Below the pieces are notes generated by a model. It saw only the letters and a list, made by a program, of their open reading frames with translations. It searched no databases and was not told the DNA's origin. Below, piece by piece: positions 23,351 through 31,750 of a stretch of DNA of 41,825 bases. Position 1 is the stretch's first letter; the number at the start of each line of letters is the position of its first letter. Made by a program: the position numbers and the translations under genes. Origin of the DNA: Streptomyces hygroscopicus subsp. hygroscopicus. Lineage in GTDB: Bacteria > Actinomycetota > Actinomycetes > Streptomycetales > Streptomycetaceae. The stretch spans positions 1-41,825 of the forward strand of contig NZ_BBOX01000130.1 of NCBI RefSeq assembly GCF_001553455.1. Direction: 5' to 3'.

Positions 23351-24681
23351 TGCGTGGCCTCCTCGGGTCCGGCCCCGGCTCGCGCGTCAGCGCGATCGCC
23401 GCCGGGCGGGGTCTGTGCGGTGCGGTGGTTGTCGGGGGCCGGGGCCGCGAGGGCTGGGAGCAGCCCCAGCAGCACCCCCGCCGCAGGCCACAGCGGCAGC
23501 GTCGGAGCGGTGAGCGGGACCACGGACGGCTGGAGGGCCTGGGGCGCGTACGAGGCGGCACCGATCATCAGCGCCGCGACCGCCGCTCCGGACCCCGCCA
23601 CCAGCCAGGCCCGGACGTCCCAGCGGTCCGGGCGGTAGCGGCTGCGCACCGAGCGGCGGCCGCCCAGCCACAGCCCGCCGAGCGCGGCGGCCAGCCCGGT
23701 GAGCAGCAGCGGCAGACCGTAGCCCGCGCCCTCGGCCGCGAGCAGGCCGTACGTACCGCAGCAGACGCCGAGCAGCCCGCCCAGGGTCAGCGCGGTGGTG
23801 GTACGGGCGACGGCGGGCGGGACCTGGGCGGTGCGGCCGTAGCCGCGTGCGTCCATCGACGCGGCCAGGGCCACCGACCGCTCCAGCGCGCCCTCCAGCA
23901 CCGGCAGCCCGACCCGCAGCAGCGCCTTCACCCCGCGGTCGGGACGGCCGCGCAGCCGGCGGGCGGAGCGCAGCCGCGCGACGTCCGCCACCAGATGGGG
24001 CGCGAAGGTCATCGCCACCACGACCGCGACCCCGGCCTCGTAGAGTGCGCCGGGCAGCGACTTGAGCAGCCGCGCCGGGCTGGCGAGCGCGTTCGCGGCG
24101 CCGACGCAGATCAGCAGGGCGGCCAGCCGCAACCCGTCGTACAGCGCGAACACCAGCCCCTCGGCCGACACCCGGCCGCCGATCCGTACGCCCTGCGCCC
24201 AGTGGGGGAGCGGGACTTCGGGGAGGGTGAGGAGCACCCGGGTCCCGGGGATCGGCGAGCCGAAGAAGACCGCGAAGAACAGCCGGATGGCCAGCACCAC
24301 CAGACCGAGCTTGAGGAACGCGGTGTACGAGCGGGCCCACGGGGCGTCCGTGCGTCGCACGGCCACCACGTAACCCGCGACCGCGATCAGCAGCCCCAGC
24401 AGCAGCGGATTGGTGGTCCGGGACGCGGCCGTGGCCAGCCCGAGCGCCCACAGCCACCAGGCCCCCGCGTGCAGCGCGCCACTTCGGCGCGCCCCACTTC
24501 CGCGCGCCCCACTTCGCCGCGGGGCGCCGCCGCGCGGCGCACCGGTCCGGGGCCGGGTGCGGAACCGGGCGCCGAACCGGGTACGGAGTCGGGTACCGAG
24601 CCGGGCTTGCGCACGGGGGTGGCGGCGCGGAGCGGTGTCGTGGCCGGTGTACGGTGGCACGGCGCTCATCCGCGCGCTCAT
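23347..24681 (-). CDS. EcfT (CbiQ-type) transmembrane subunit
   Basis: 444 aa from an ATG at 24681 that overlaps the upstream stop (ATGA). Residues 1-90 are Arg/Gly/Ala-rich low complexity (RLRTRFGARFRTRPRTG, GARGSGARRSG); the true N-terminus could be shorter. The CbiQ domain follows with several TM helices and the two Ala-Arg-Gly coupling motifs (ARRLRGRPDRG and SMDARGYGR). A second TM block is at the C-terminus. It couples the ATPase to the S component. Confidence 0.87.
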   Translation of the reverse strand: MSARMSAVPPYTGHDTAPRRHPRAQARLGTRLRTRFGARFRTRPRTGAPRGGAPRRSGARGSGARRSGALHAGAWWLWALGLATAASRTTNPLLLGLLIAVAGYVVAVRRTDAPWARSYTAFLKLGLVVLAIRLFFAVFFGSPIPGTRVLLTLPEVPLPHWAQGVRIGGRVSAEGLVFALYDGLRLAALLICVGAANALASPARLLKSLPGALYEAGVAVVVAMTFAPHLVADVARLRSARRLRGRPDRGVKALLRVGLPVLEGALERSVALAASMDARGYGRTAQVPPAVARTTTALTLGGLLGVCCGTYGLLAAEGAGYGLPLLLTGLAAALGGLWLGGRRSVRSRYRPDRWDVRAWLVAGSGAAVAALMIGAASYAPQALQPSVVPLTAPTLPLWPAAGVLLGLLPALAAPAPDNHRTAQTPPGGDRADARAGAGPEEATQ

Positions 24682-25460
24682 GCCCGACGGCGGCGCGCCT
24701 GCCAGACCGCCGCGGCGCCGAGCAGAACCACGGCGACCAGCCCGCCGATCAGCCCGGCGGACGGGCCCGAGTCGCCATCCGCCTTGTCGCCGTCGCTCTT
24801 CGGGACGGCGTGGGCGTCCACCGAGCTGCTCACCTTGTCGCCGCAGCCCGACTCCGGATAACCGGCGATGGCGCACAGCAGCGCGGCGGAGTTGTAGCGC
24901 AGCGGTTTCGCGACCGCCGCGAGCGCTTCCCCGGCGGACGCGTCCTCGCCGACCCGGGCGCATTCCGTACGGGGCGCGGGCGGGGTGCGGTGGTCCGGTG
25001 CGTCGGCGGCCGTGCCGAAGTCGAGGACGACCGCGACCCGTTTGGTGCCGTCCTTGGCCGGGGTGTCGGCGCAGACGGCCGCGAAGTCGGCCGTGCCGCG
25101 CGGCCGGGTGGCGTCGTCGGAGTCCTCGCTGACCGCGAACCGGAAACCGATCGTGTCACCGTCGCCGGGCCGTGCCGACGAAGGCCCCTGGGTGGAATAG
25201 GTCCACCCGCCGCCGTCCCCGCCCCGCTGCCAGAACGACCAGTAGCGATACCCGTCGGCGGCCTGCGCGGGGGCACCGCCGAGCATCGCGAACAGTACGA
25301 CAGCGGGCAGCACCAGCAGCCGGGCCAGGCGGGCACGGGCACATGTACGTGTACGCGCACGTGCCCGTGCGGCCGAGCTGGTCCGGGTGTGCGGGGTTGG
25401 GGCCGCGTGGGCGGGGTGGGCCGGAGCCGCGTTGACGCGCTGGGTCGGGGACGTGCCCAT
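24678..25460 (-). CDS. SCO2322 family secreted/anchored protein
   Basis: 260 aa if started at the ATG at 25460, but a later unmarked start is possible because residues 1-44 are low-complexity Ala/Arg/Thr/Pro. A signal-like segment ends near residue 67 (AMLGGAPAQAADGYRYW). The mature part has YRYWSFWQRGGDGGGWTYST and cysteines near the C-terminal end (CAIAGYPESGCGDK). It ends with a TM helix and WQARRRRA. This matches the SCO2322 family found with this ECF operon in other Streptomyces. Role probably in cobalamin capture at the cell surface. Confidence 0.75.
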   Translation of the reverse strand: MGTSPTQRVNAAPAHPAHAAPTPHTRTSSAARARARTRTCARARLARLLVLPAVVLFAMLGGAPAQAADGYRYWSFWQRGGDGGGWTYSTQGPSSARPGDGDTIGFRFAVSEDSDDATRPRGTADFAAVCADTPAKDGTKRVAVVLDFGTAADAPDHRTPPAPRTECARVGEDASAGEALAAVAKPLRYNSAALLCAIAGYPESGCGDKVSSSVDAHAVPKSDGDKADGDSGPSAGLIGGLVAVVLLGAAAVWQARRRRA

Positions 25461-25492
25461 GCGCCGTGCCGGGGACGTGTGGGTGCGCGGGA

Positions 25493-26830
25493 TCAAAGCT
25501 GCTGCCTCTTTCGGCCGCTGAGCAGGAAGCCGATGCCCACACCCGCGACCGCGCAGACCCCGACCGTCCACCAGACGCCGCCGATCCCGCCGCCGTCGCT
25601 CTTCTTCTCCTCGCCCTTGCCGTCCGAGTCCCCCTCCGCGTCCGCACCCGAATCCGGGGCCGCCGCTTCCGGCTTCGGCCCGGTCGCGTTCAGCTGCTGT
25701 ACGAGATCGGCGCCGCCGAAGTCGCGCGGGTTGGCCCCCGCCGCGTGGGCCGCGAGGACCAGCTTGGCGAGTGCGCCGGGATCGCCCTTGGCCCAGGCCA
25801 CCGCGCCGCTGTCCTTGCTCTGCAGCCACTGCAACGGCTTGCCCGCGGCCGCGCTGTGTTCTCCCGCGGCGAGTGCCACGACCGCGTCGGCGGTGCCGCC
25901 GAAGTCGGGCTGGTCCTTGGCGCCGGGCATGGCGGACTTCAGATGGCTGCCGGTGTCGGACATGACACGGGACAGATGGGCCAGCGCGGCCTCGGCGGCC
26001 TCCTTCGGCGTACCGGCCCCGCCCTTACCGGCCCCGCCCTTACTGTCCCCGTCCTCGCACCTCAGCGGCTTCGGACCGGCGCCCTTGTCCTTGCCGACCG
26101 TCTCGAAGACGAAGCCCTTGCCCTGGATGGCCAGCGCCGCGCTCGCGGTGGCCAGTTCATTGGCGACCGGCTCGCCCTTGGCCGCGGTGTACGCGAACGC
26201 CCCGCGCTCGTCCGCCTTCGCCGCGCACCCGAGCTGCAGCCCGAGCAGCGCGTCGTACGGACTCTTGCCGCCGTGGCCGTCCTTGCCGCCCTCGCCGTCT
26301 TCGCTGTCCTTGCCGTCTTCGCCGCCCTTGGCCGGGTCCTGGCCGGTGGCCGCGAAGGCGCCGATCACCGCCGACGTGGAGTTGGCGTCGCTCGGACCGC
26401 CAGGGTTCATGCCCCAGCCGCCGTCCTCGTTCTGGTGGCGCTTCAGCCAGCCGATGCCCTTCTCCACGGCGTCGGCGCGCCCGCCCAGCGCGGCCAGCGC
26501 CTGGACCGCCGCCGACGTCGCGTCGGTGAACTCGCCCTTCTTCGGGTCGCACGCCTTGGTGGTGTCCGCGCGGTACGCCGGGAAACCGCCGTCCGCGCAC
26601 TGCTGCCCGGCCAGCCAGTCGATGGCCGACTTCGCCGGGGTGACCCCCACCGCGTCCTGGGCGAGCAGTGCCAGCGACTGCCGCCACACTCCGTCGAACT
26701 TCGGGTCCTTGGTGCCGTAGAGACCCGCGGAACGCCCGGCCGGGCCGTCCTCGGCGGAGGCGGCCGGCGCGGCGGCCACACCCAGGGCGGCGCAGAGGGA
26801 AAGAGCCGCCACGCTGCGGCGTATGTTCAT
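25493..26830 (-). CDS. Secreted (alpha/alpha)-barrel protein, probable cobalamin-binding
   Basis: 445 aa from the ATG at 26830. Signal peptide residues 1-26, C-terminal TM plus RKRQQL. The middle contains prenyltransferase/squalene-oxidase-type repeats (QQCADGGFPAYRAD, NEDGGWGMNPGGPS, DFGGTADAVVALAAGEHSAA). The same (alpha/alpha)6 fold is used by intrinsic factor and transcobalamin, so in this operon it probably binds cobalamin outside the cell. Two acidic/Gly/Lys insertions (GKDSEDGEGGKDGHGGK and SKGGAGKGGAG) look like recent low-complexity growth. First gene after the riboswitch. Confidence 0.82.
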   Translation of the reverse strand: MNIRRSVAALSLCAALGVAAAPAASAEDGPAGRSAGLYGTKDPKFDGVWRQSLALLAQDAVGVTPAKSAIDWLAGQQCADGGFPAYRADTTKACDPKKGEFTDATSAAVQALAALGGRADAVEKGIGWLKRHQNEDGGWGMNPGGPSDANSTSAVIGAFAATGQDPAKGGEDGKDSEDGEGGKDGHGGKSPYDALLGLQLGCAAKADERGAFAYTAAKGEPVANELATASAALAIQGKGFVFETVGKDKGAGPKPLRCEDGDSKGGAGKGGAGTPKEAAEAALAHLSRVMSDTGSHLKSAMPGAKDQPDFGGTADAVVALAAGEHSAAAGKPLQWLQSKDSGAVAWAKGDPGALAKLVLAAHAAGANPRDFGGADLVQQLNATGPKPEAAAPDSGADAEGDSDGKGEEKKSDGGGIGGVWWTVGVCAVAGVGIGFLLSGRKRQQL

Positions 26831-26889
26831 GGCTGTGGTGCCTCTCGGTCGGTGGACGGGCGTGGCGTACGCAGCCGCGCACGGCCGTC

Positions 26890-27085
26890 CATCCGTGTGC
26901 GGAACGCTCCGCGACACGCCTGGCACCCGGCTCAGCTCCGCATACCTCGACGGTGCCGCCACCGGTCCTCCGGCGGCGGGAGCCTGCGTCGTCGCGCCCG
27001 TCCGGGTGTTCCGGCTCGTGCGCCCCGCGGGGCGCGCTCACGGTTGCGGGTCAGCGCCGGAATCGCACCGGCTTCCCCCGATCGG
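26890..27085 (-). ncRNA. Cobalamin riboswitch
   Basis: Read on the minus strand from 27080, the leader contains GGGGGAAGCCGGTGCGATTC followed by CGGCGCTGACCCGCAACCGT and GAGCGCG. This is the conserved B12-box core. Downstream, AGCCGGAACACC and GGGTGCCAGGCG supply the remaining conserved segments. It lies between the GNAT gene and the first ECF-operon gene (start 26830). High cobalamin should lower expression of the five genes below. End points are approximate. Confidence 0.87.
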
Positions 27086-27109
27086 ACGCGTATGAAGTTT
27101 ACGGACAGC

Positions 27110-27661
27110 TTATCCGTCCACTTGTCGGACCTCCTCGGCCGCCCACCGATGGCGGTCGCCCCGGGCGAGGGTGAGGCAGCGCGTCGTGGTGCCGTCGTCC
27201 TCCTCTATGTCGCGGCCGTACGCGAAGCCGAGCCGGGTGAGCAGCGCAAGCGACGCGCCGTTGGCCGCCGTGACCGTGGCGTGCACCTCCTCCAGGCCGA
27301 GCGCGCCGAAGCCGTGGCCGATGACCGCCTCGGCCAGCTCCGTCCCCAGGCCGCGTCCCCACGCCTCCGGCGCCAGCGCGTAGACGATCTCGTGGCCGTC
27401 GACGGCCTCGGTCGGTTTGATCTCGGCGTGGCCGACGTACCGGCCGTTCTCGCGGACGGCCCAGACGTCGAACAGCCGCCGGGCGTAGACCTTGGTGAAG
27501 ATCCGCCCGAACAGCGCCCGGTCGTCGGCCTCCGGGACGGGCTTTCCGTCCCCCATCCAGCGGGACACCCGCCCATCCTGGAAGAGGGCCACGAAGCGGT
27601 CCTCGTCTTGGGGCCGGTACGGCTCGAGCAGCAGGCGTGCGGTGCGCAGCGTCGGCGTCAT
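27110..27661 (-). CDS. GNAT acetyltransferase (RimJ/RimL-like)
   Basis: 183 aa from the ATG at 27661. Motifs follow the RimJ/RimL order: TPTLRTARLLLEPYRPQDED, then GHAEIKPTE, then EIVYALAPEAWGRGLGTELA (motif A), then ANGASLALLTRLGFAYG (motif B). It acetylates a protein N-terminus or a small amine; substrate unknown. It is transcribed toward the riboswitch but should be a separate unit. Confidence 0.85.
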   Translation of the reverse strand: MTPTLRTARLLLEPYRPQDEDRFVALFQDGRVSRWMGDGKPVPEADDRALFGRIFTKVYARRLFDVWAVRENGRYVGHAEIKPTEAVDGHEIVYALAPEAWGRGLGTELAEAVIGHGFGALGLEEVHATVTAANGASLALLTRLGFAYGRDIEEDDGTTTRCLTLARGDRHRWAAEEVRQVDG

Positions 27662-27712
27662 GCGCCGCGAGGCTATGCGGCCGTCCACCAGCGGGCAATC
27701 CGATAACGCGAT

Positions 27713-27787
27713 CTCGGCGGTTCCGTCACCTCGGTGGTTCCGTCGCCTCGGTGGTCCGGGCACCTCAGCGGGTCCGCCACCTCGGCG
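27713..27787. repeat. 17-bp tandem repeat, 4.3 units
   Basis: CTCGGCGGTTCCGTCAC and three variants run head to tail in the divergent region between the GNAT gene and the phosphatase gene. It may sit in the 5' leader of either. Confidence 0.6.
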
Positions 27788-27898
27788 TGGACACACCGGC
27801 AGGGCTTGGTGGCGACGCCAGTTGACGTGATCGGACCGTGCCACGATTCCGGTGGCCGGGACGCGGACGGAAGGAACGCTTCTCGGTAGCCTGGCTCC

Positions 27899-28369
27899 AT
27901 GACCCATACCCATACCTGGGAGCCCACGGGGCCGGGTGTGCTGCGGCTGCCGTCGGGCCGGCTCATCCGGGGGCGGGGGCTGCGCCATCCGCTTCCGGAG
28001 GGCCCGCTGCCCACCTTCGCGCTCTATCTGCGGGGCCGCCGCCCACCGGCCGTGGAATGGGAGCACCGCTGGGTGCGCTGGCCCGACTTCTGGCTGCCCT
28101 CCGACCGCCGTGCCGCCGCCGGTGCGCTGCGCGAGGCATGGGAGCGCGCCGGGGACGAGCGCGTCGAAGTGGCATGCGGCGGCGGCCAGGGCCGCACCGG
28201 CACCGCGCTCGCCTGTCTCGCGGTGCTGGACGGGGTGCCTGGTCAGGAGGCGGTGGCGTACGTCCGCGAACACTACTCGCGGCGCGCGGTCGAAACGCCC
28301 TGGCAGCGGCGCTTCGTCACCGGCTTCGACCCCTCTCGCCAGGCGGAGGGGCCAGCCCGCCGGGGCTGA
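27899..28369 (+). CDS. Protein-tyrosine-phosphatase-like protein
   Basis: 156 aa. The P-loop signature CX5R is present as ACGGGQGRTGTALACLAVL, with C93 and R99, as in dual-specificity phosphatases (more usual HCxxGxxR, with Ala before the Cys here). An aromatic WVRWPDFWLP precedes it where the general-acid Asp loop would lie. Probably a cytoplasmic protein phosphatase. The stop codon region (ARRG then TGA) recurs in the repeats that follow. Confidence 0.7.
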   Translation: MTHTHTWEPTGPGVLRLPSGRLIRGRGLRHPLPEGPLPTFALYLRGRRPPAVEWEHRWVRWPDFWLPSDRRAAAGALREAWERAGDERVEVACGGGQGRTGTALACLAVLDGVPGQEAVAYVREHYSRRAVETPWQRRFVTGFDPSRQAEGPARRG

Positions 28370-28514
28370 TCGGGTGGTCGGGCCACCAGCCGGGCCGACC
28401 GAGTCAACGGGCCAGCCCGCACGGGCTGATCGGCGCCGCCCCCGCACGGACTGGGCGGCGCTGCCCCCGCACGGGCTGGTCGGCGCCGCCCCGCCCGGCT
28501 GATCGGGCCGACCG
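28348..28514. repeat. 25-bp repeat derived from the phosphatase gene end
   Basis: GGGCCAGCCCGCCGGGGCTG with ATCGG at 28349-28373 contains the stop codon. Its near copy lies at 28409-28433 (one substitution and one deletion). Then three 25-bp units, CCCGCACGGGCTGATCGGCG plus CCGCC, run from 28416 to 28490, with a partial unit after. The gene's 3' end, stop codon included, has been copied downstream. Confidence 0.7.
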
Positions 28515-28602
28515 CCCGGACGAGTCCGTCGCTCCATTCGGGCGGACGGCCGAAGACGGCCACGCACGCTCCCGTCGGTACGCGGTGTGGGGCCAGGACG
28601 GG

Positions 28603-28958
28603 TGAGCCCGGGCCCAGCCGGGGCCCGGTTCCGGCTGGTGAGCCCGGCCCCAACCGGGGAGCCCGGTTCCGGCTGGTGAGTCCGGCCCCAGTCGGGGGCT
28701 CGGCTCCGGCAGGTGGTCCGGCCTCGGTCGGGGCTCGGCTCCGGCTGATGAGCCCGACCCCAGCCGGGGCCCGGTTCCCGCTGGTGAGCCCGGCCCAGTC
28801 GGGGGCCCGCTTTCGGCAGGTGGTCCGGTCTCGGTCGGGGCCCGGTTCCGGCAGGTGAGCCCGGCCCCAACCGGGAGCCCGGTTCCGGCTGGTGAGCCCG
28901 GGCCCAGCCGGGAGCCCGGTTCCGGCTGGTGAGCCCGGGCCCAGCCGGGGAGCCCGCC
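28603..28958. repeat. 35-38-bp minisatellite, about 10 units
   Basis: Units begin GTGAGCCCGGGCCCAGCCGG and continue (GG)CCCGGTTCCGGCTG, with substitutions and small indels. They fill the convergent gap between the phosphatase and MBL genes. No gene is supported in 28370-28968. Confidence 0.8.
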
Positions 28959-28968
28959 CCTGCGTGGC

Positions 28969-30036
28969 TCAAACGGCCTGGTACGTCACCGGATCGCTGC
29001 CCGGTACCGCTTCCGCCCGGCCCAGCTTCACCAGTCGGCGCAGATGCGCCTCCGCCTCCGAGACCGCGATGGTGCGGGAGCCGTAGGGGATCTGCTCCCA
29101 CGACCGGTTCCACTCCATGGCCTCGGCCAGCCGCCACGGGGTGAGCGGGGTGGTCAGCAGGGCCAGCAGTCCGGACAGCCGCTCCTCGTGGTGGCGCAGC
29201 AGCGCGCGTACCCGCCCGGGGGCGTCGGTGAAGGCGTACTGATGGGCGGGGAGCACCTCGGCCGGGGCGAGGGCGGCGACGCGTTCGAGGGAGTCGAGGT
29301 AGTCGCCGAGAGGGTCGGTGACGGTGGTGTCGTCGGGGTCCTCGTAGAGCCCGATGTGGGGGCTGATCTCGGGCAGCAGATGGTCACCGGAGAAGAGCCT
29401 GCCCCGGCCGGTGTCCCCCTCCGCCGCCTGCCGCCGCTCCAGGACCGGATGGGCCTCCTCGAGGTGGAGGCAGACGTGGCCGGGGGTGTGGCCCGGGGTC
29501 CACAGGGCGCGCAGCCGCCGCCCCGGCAGGTCGAGCAGTTCGCCGGGGACGATCTCGCGGTCGGGGAGGGCGGCCCGCTGCCCCGGGACGCCCGTGCGGC
29601 CGGACGCGCGGGCGGCGCGCAGCGGGGCCAGATGCTCCTCGGGTGCCCCGGCCGCGGCGAGCTTCTCCTGGAGGTAGTCGAGCCAGCGGGAGGGGTCGGC
29701 CTCGCGGGTGCGCCGGACGACCTGCGCGTCGGCGGCGTGCATGGCGATCCACGCACCGGACGCCTCCCGTACCCGCCCGGACAGCCCGTGGTGGTCGGGG
29801 TGGTGATGGGTGACGAGGACGCCGTGCACATCGGAGACCGAGGCGCCGCAGGCGGCGAGCCCGGCGGTGAGGGTGTCCCAGGCCGTGGGGTCGTCCCAGC
29901 CGGTGTCGATCAGGACCGGGCCGCGGTCGGTGTCGAGGAGGTGGACCAGGGTGTGCCCGAGCGGGTTGTCGGGGATCGGGACCGGGATGCTCCACACCCC
30001 GCCGCCGTGCTCGGTCACCCGCGTCACCTGCGTCAT
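28969..30036 (-). CDS. MBL-fold metallo-hydrolase
   Basis: 355 aa from the ATG at 30036, with GGAGAGGGGGA upstream. The zinc site is intact: LVTHHHPDHHG (HxHxDH), WTPGHTPGHVCLH, FSGDHLLPEISPHIG and LPAHQYAF. The last 90 residues form a winged-helix-like tail (RRLVKLGRAEAV). Family members hydrolyse thioesters or other esters; CoA-thioester or quinolone-like substrates are possible. It is divergent from ALDH across a region with an operator-like palindrome, so the two are likely co-regulated. Confidence 0.87.
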   Translation of the reverse strand: MTQVTRVTEHGGGVWSIPVPIPDNPLGHTLVHLLDTDRGPVLIDTGWDDPTAWDTLTAGLAACGASVSDVHGVLVTHHHPDHHGLSGRVREASGAWIAMHAADAQVVRRTREADPSRWLDYLQEKLAAAGAPEEHLAPLRAARASGRTGVPGQRAALPDREIVPGELLDLPGRRLRALWTPGHTPGHVCLHLEEAHPVLERRQAAEGDTGRGRLFSGDHLLPEISPHIGLYEDPDDTTVTDPLGDYLDSLERVAALAPAEVLPAHQYAFTDAPGRVRALLRHHEERLSGLLALLTTPLTPWRLAEAMEWNRSWEQIPYGSRTIAVSEAEAHLRRLVKLGRAEAVPGSDPVTYQAV

Positions 30037-30077
30037 CGGGTCCCCCTCTCCTCGACACAAGCATTGCCCACTATAAC

Positions 30078-30098
30078 GGGAACTGGTATCAGTTCTGA
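30078..30098. promoter_or_regulatory. Palindromic operator in MBL/ALDH divergent region
   Basis: GAACTGGTATCAGTTC (30080-30095) is palindromic at 14 of 16 positions. It shares GAACnnGTAnnAGTTCTG with the site at 14320-14336 upstream of the thiolase. A common TetR-type regulator for the two loci is likely. Confidence 0.55.
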
Positions 30099-30103
30099 TG
30101 CAG

Positions 30104-30215
30104 CGTCAGATGGGCAGTATCGGATAGGCGGTACCGGATAGGCAGCGTCGGATAGACGACGTCAGATGGGCGGCGTCGGATAGACGGCGTCAGTTGCGCG
30201 GCGTCGGATAGGCGT
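30104..30215. repeat. Exact 14-bp-period array, 8 units, in ALDH leader
   Basis: Eight consecutive 14-mers (consensus CGTCGGATAGGCGG) run without a gap from 30104 to 30215. They lie between the operator-like palindrome and the ALDH ribosome site. The strict period without indels differs from the looser minisatellites elsewhere. Confidence 0.8.
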
Positions 30216-30283
30216 CAGAGGCACGTCACATACTCAGGCACCGGGTGCACGCCCCCTCAGTCATCGGCCGGAAGGCATCAGCG

Positions 30284-31750
30284 ATGGACGACCTCATCGA
30301 GCACGGACAGCTCTTCATCGGCGGCGCGTTGGCCGATCCGGCCGGTACGGACGTGATCGAGGTGGTCTCGCCGCACACCGAGGAGGTCATCGGCCGGGTG
30401 CCGCACGCCTCCCGCGCCGATGTGGACCGGGCGGTCGCGGCGGCGCGTACGGCGTTCGACGAGGGGCCCTGGGCCCGGACGGGCCTGGACGAGCGGATCG
30501 CGGTGGTCACCCGCGTCAAGGACGCCATCGCAGCCCGCCACGAGGAGATCGCCCGGGTCATCAGCGCGCAGAACGGCTCCCCGTACTCCTGGAGCGTCCT
30601 CGCCCAGGCGCTCGGCGCGATGATGGTGTGGGACGCGGCCATCACCGTGGCCCGCGACTTCGTCTACGAGGAGCGGCGGGCCGGGGCGCTCGGCCCGCTG
30701 CTGGTGCGACGGGAGCCGGTCGGGGTGGTCGCGGCCGTGGTGCCGTGGAACGTGCCGCAGTTCGTGGCGGCCGCGAAGCTGGCGCCCGCGCTGCTCGCGG
30801 GGTGCTCGGTGATCCTCAAACCGTCACCCGAGACGCCTCTGGACTCCTACCTCCTGGCGGAGATCGTGGCCGAGGCGGGGCTGCCCGAGGGGGTGCTGTC
30901 GATCCTCCCGGCCGACCGCGAGGTCAGCGAGTACCTGGTCGGTCACCCGGGCGTGGACAAGGTGTCGTTCACCGGGTCGGTCGCGGCCGGCAAGCGGGTG
31001 ATGGAGGTCGCCTCGCGCCGGCTCACCCGGGTCACCCTGGAGCTGGGCGGCAAGTCGGCCGCGGTGATCCTGCCGGACGCGGACCTGGAGGCGGCCGTCA
31101 CCGGGATCGTGCCCAACGCCTGGATGAACAACGGGCAGGCGTGTGTGGCCCAGACCCGTATCCTCGCGCCGCGCGGCCAGTACGACGAGATCGCTGAGCG
31201 GTTCGCGGCAGCCGCCTCCGCCCTGGTCGTCGGCGACCCCCTGGACCCGGCCACGCAGGTCGGGCCGCTGGTGGCGCGGCGGCAGCAGAAGCGGTCGCTG
31301 GACTACATCGCGCTGGGGCAGCGCGAGGGCGCCAAGGTGCTGACCGGTGGCGGCCGGCCGGCGGCCCAGGAGACCGGCTGGTACGTGGAGCCCACGCTCT
31401 TCGGCGACGTCCGCAACGACATGCGGATCGCCCGGGAGGAGATCTTCGGCCCGGTCATCTGTCTGCTGCCGTACGGGGACGAGGAGGAGGCGCTGCGGAT
31501 CGCCAATGACTCCGACTACGGCCTGTCGGGCTCGGTGTGGACGGCGGACACCGGGCACGGCGTCGACTTCGCCCGGCGGGTGCGCACCGGCACCTACTCC
31601 GTCAACACCTTCAGCCTCGACATGCTCGGACCGTTCGGCGGCTACAAGAACTCCGGTCTGGGGCGGGAGTTCGGCCCGGAGGGGTTCTCCGCGTACCTGG
31701 AGCACAAGATGATCCATCTGCCCCAGGGCTGGGACGGGGAGCCGAGCTGA
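30284..31750 (+). CDS. Aldehyde dehydrogenase
   Basis: 488 aa from the ATG at 30284 (GGAAGG upstream). NAD(P)-aldehyde dehydrogenase signatures: VPWNVPQ, the SFTGSVAAGKRVM cofactor loop, ELGGKSAAVI with the catalytic Glu, NNGQACVAQTR with Cys287, EEIFGPV and GPFGGYKNSGLGREFG. It oxidises an aldehyde to an acid. In mycobacteria a related ALDH (Rv0223c) belongs, from memory, to the KstR regulon. It is coupled to the ferredoxin by a TGATG overlap. Likely substrates are sterol/terpene side-chain or alkyl aldehydes; this is inference. Confidence 0.9.
   Translation: MDDLIEHGQLFIGGALADPAGTDVIEVVSPHTEEVIGRVPHASRADVDRAVAAARTAFDEGPWARTGLDERIAVVTRVKDAIAARHEEIARVISAQNGSPYSWSVLAQALGAMMVWDAAITVARDFVYEERRAGALGPLLVRREPVGVVAAVVPWNVPQFVAAAKLAPALLAGCSVILKPSPETPLDSYLLAEIVAEAGLPEGVLSILPADREVSEYLVGHPGVDKVSFTGSVAAGKRVMEVASRRLTRVTLELGGKSAAVILPDADLEAAVTGIVPNAWMNNGQACVAQTRILAPRGQYDEIAERFAAAASALVVGDPLDPATQVGPLVARRQQKRSLDYIALGQREGAKVLTGGGRPAAQETGWYVEPTLFGDVRNDMRIAREEIFGPVICLLPYGDEEEALRIANDSDYGLSGSVWTADTGHGVDFARRVRTGTYSVNTFSLDMLGPFGGYKNSGLGREFGPEGFSAYLEHKMIHLPQGWDGEPS

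Noticed and set aside
28360..28960. CRISPR array in the phosphatase/MBL gap
   Set aside because: Units are contiguous degenerate tandem repeats without unique spacers, and no cas gene is near.
30104..30215. CRISPR or integron-like array
   Set aside because: The 14-bp units have no spacers and no integrase is nearby.
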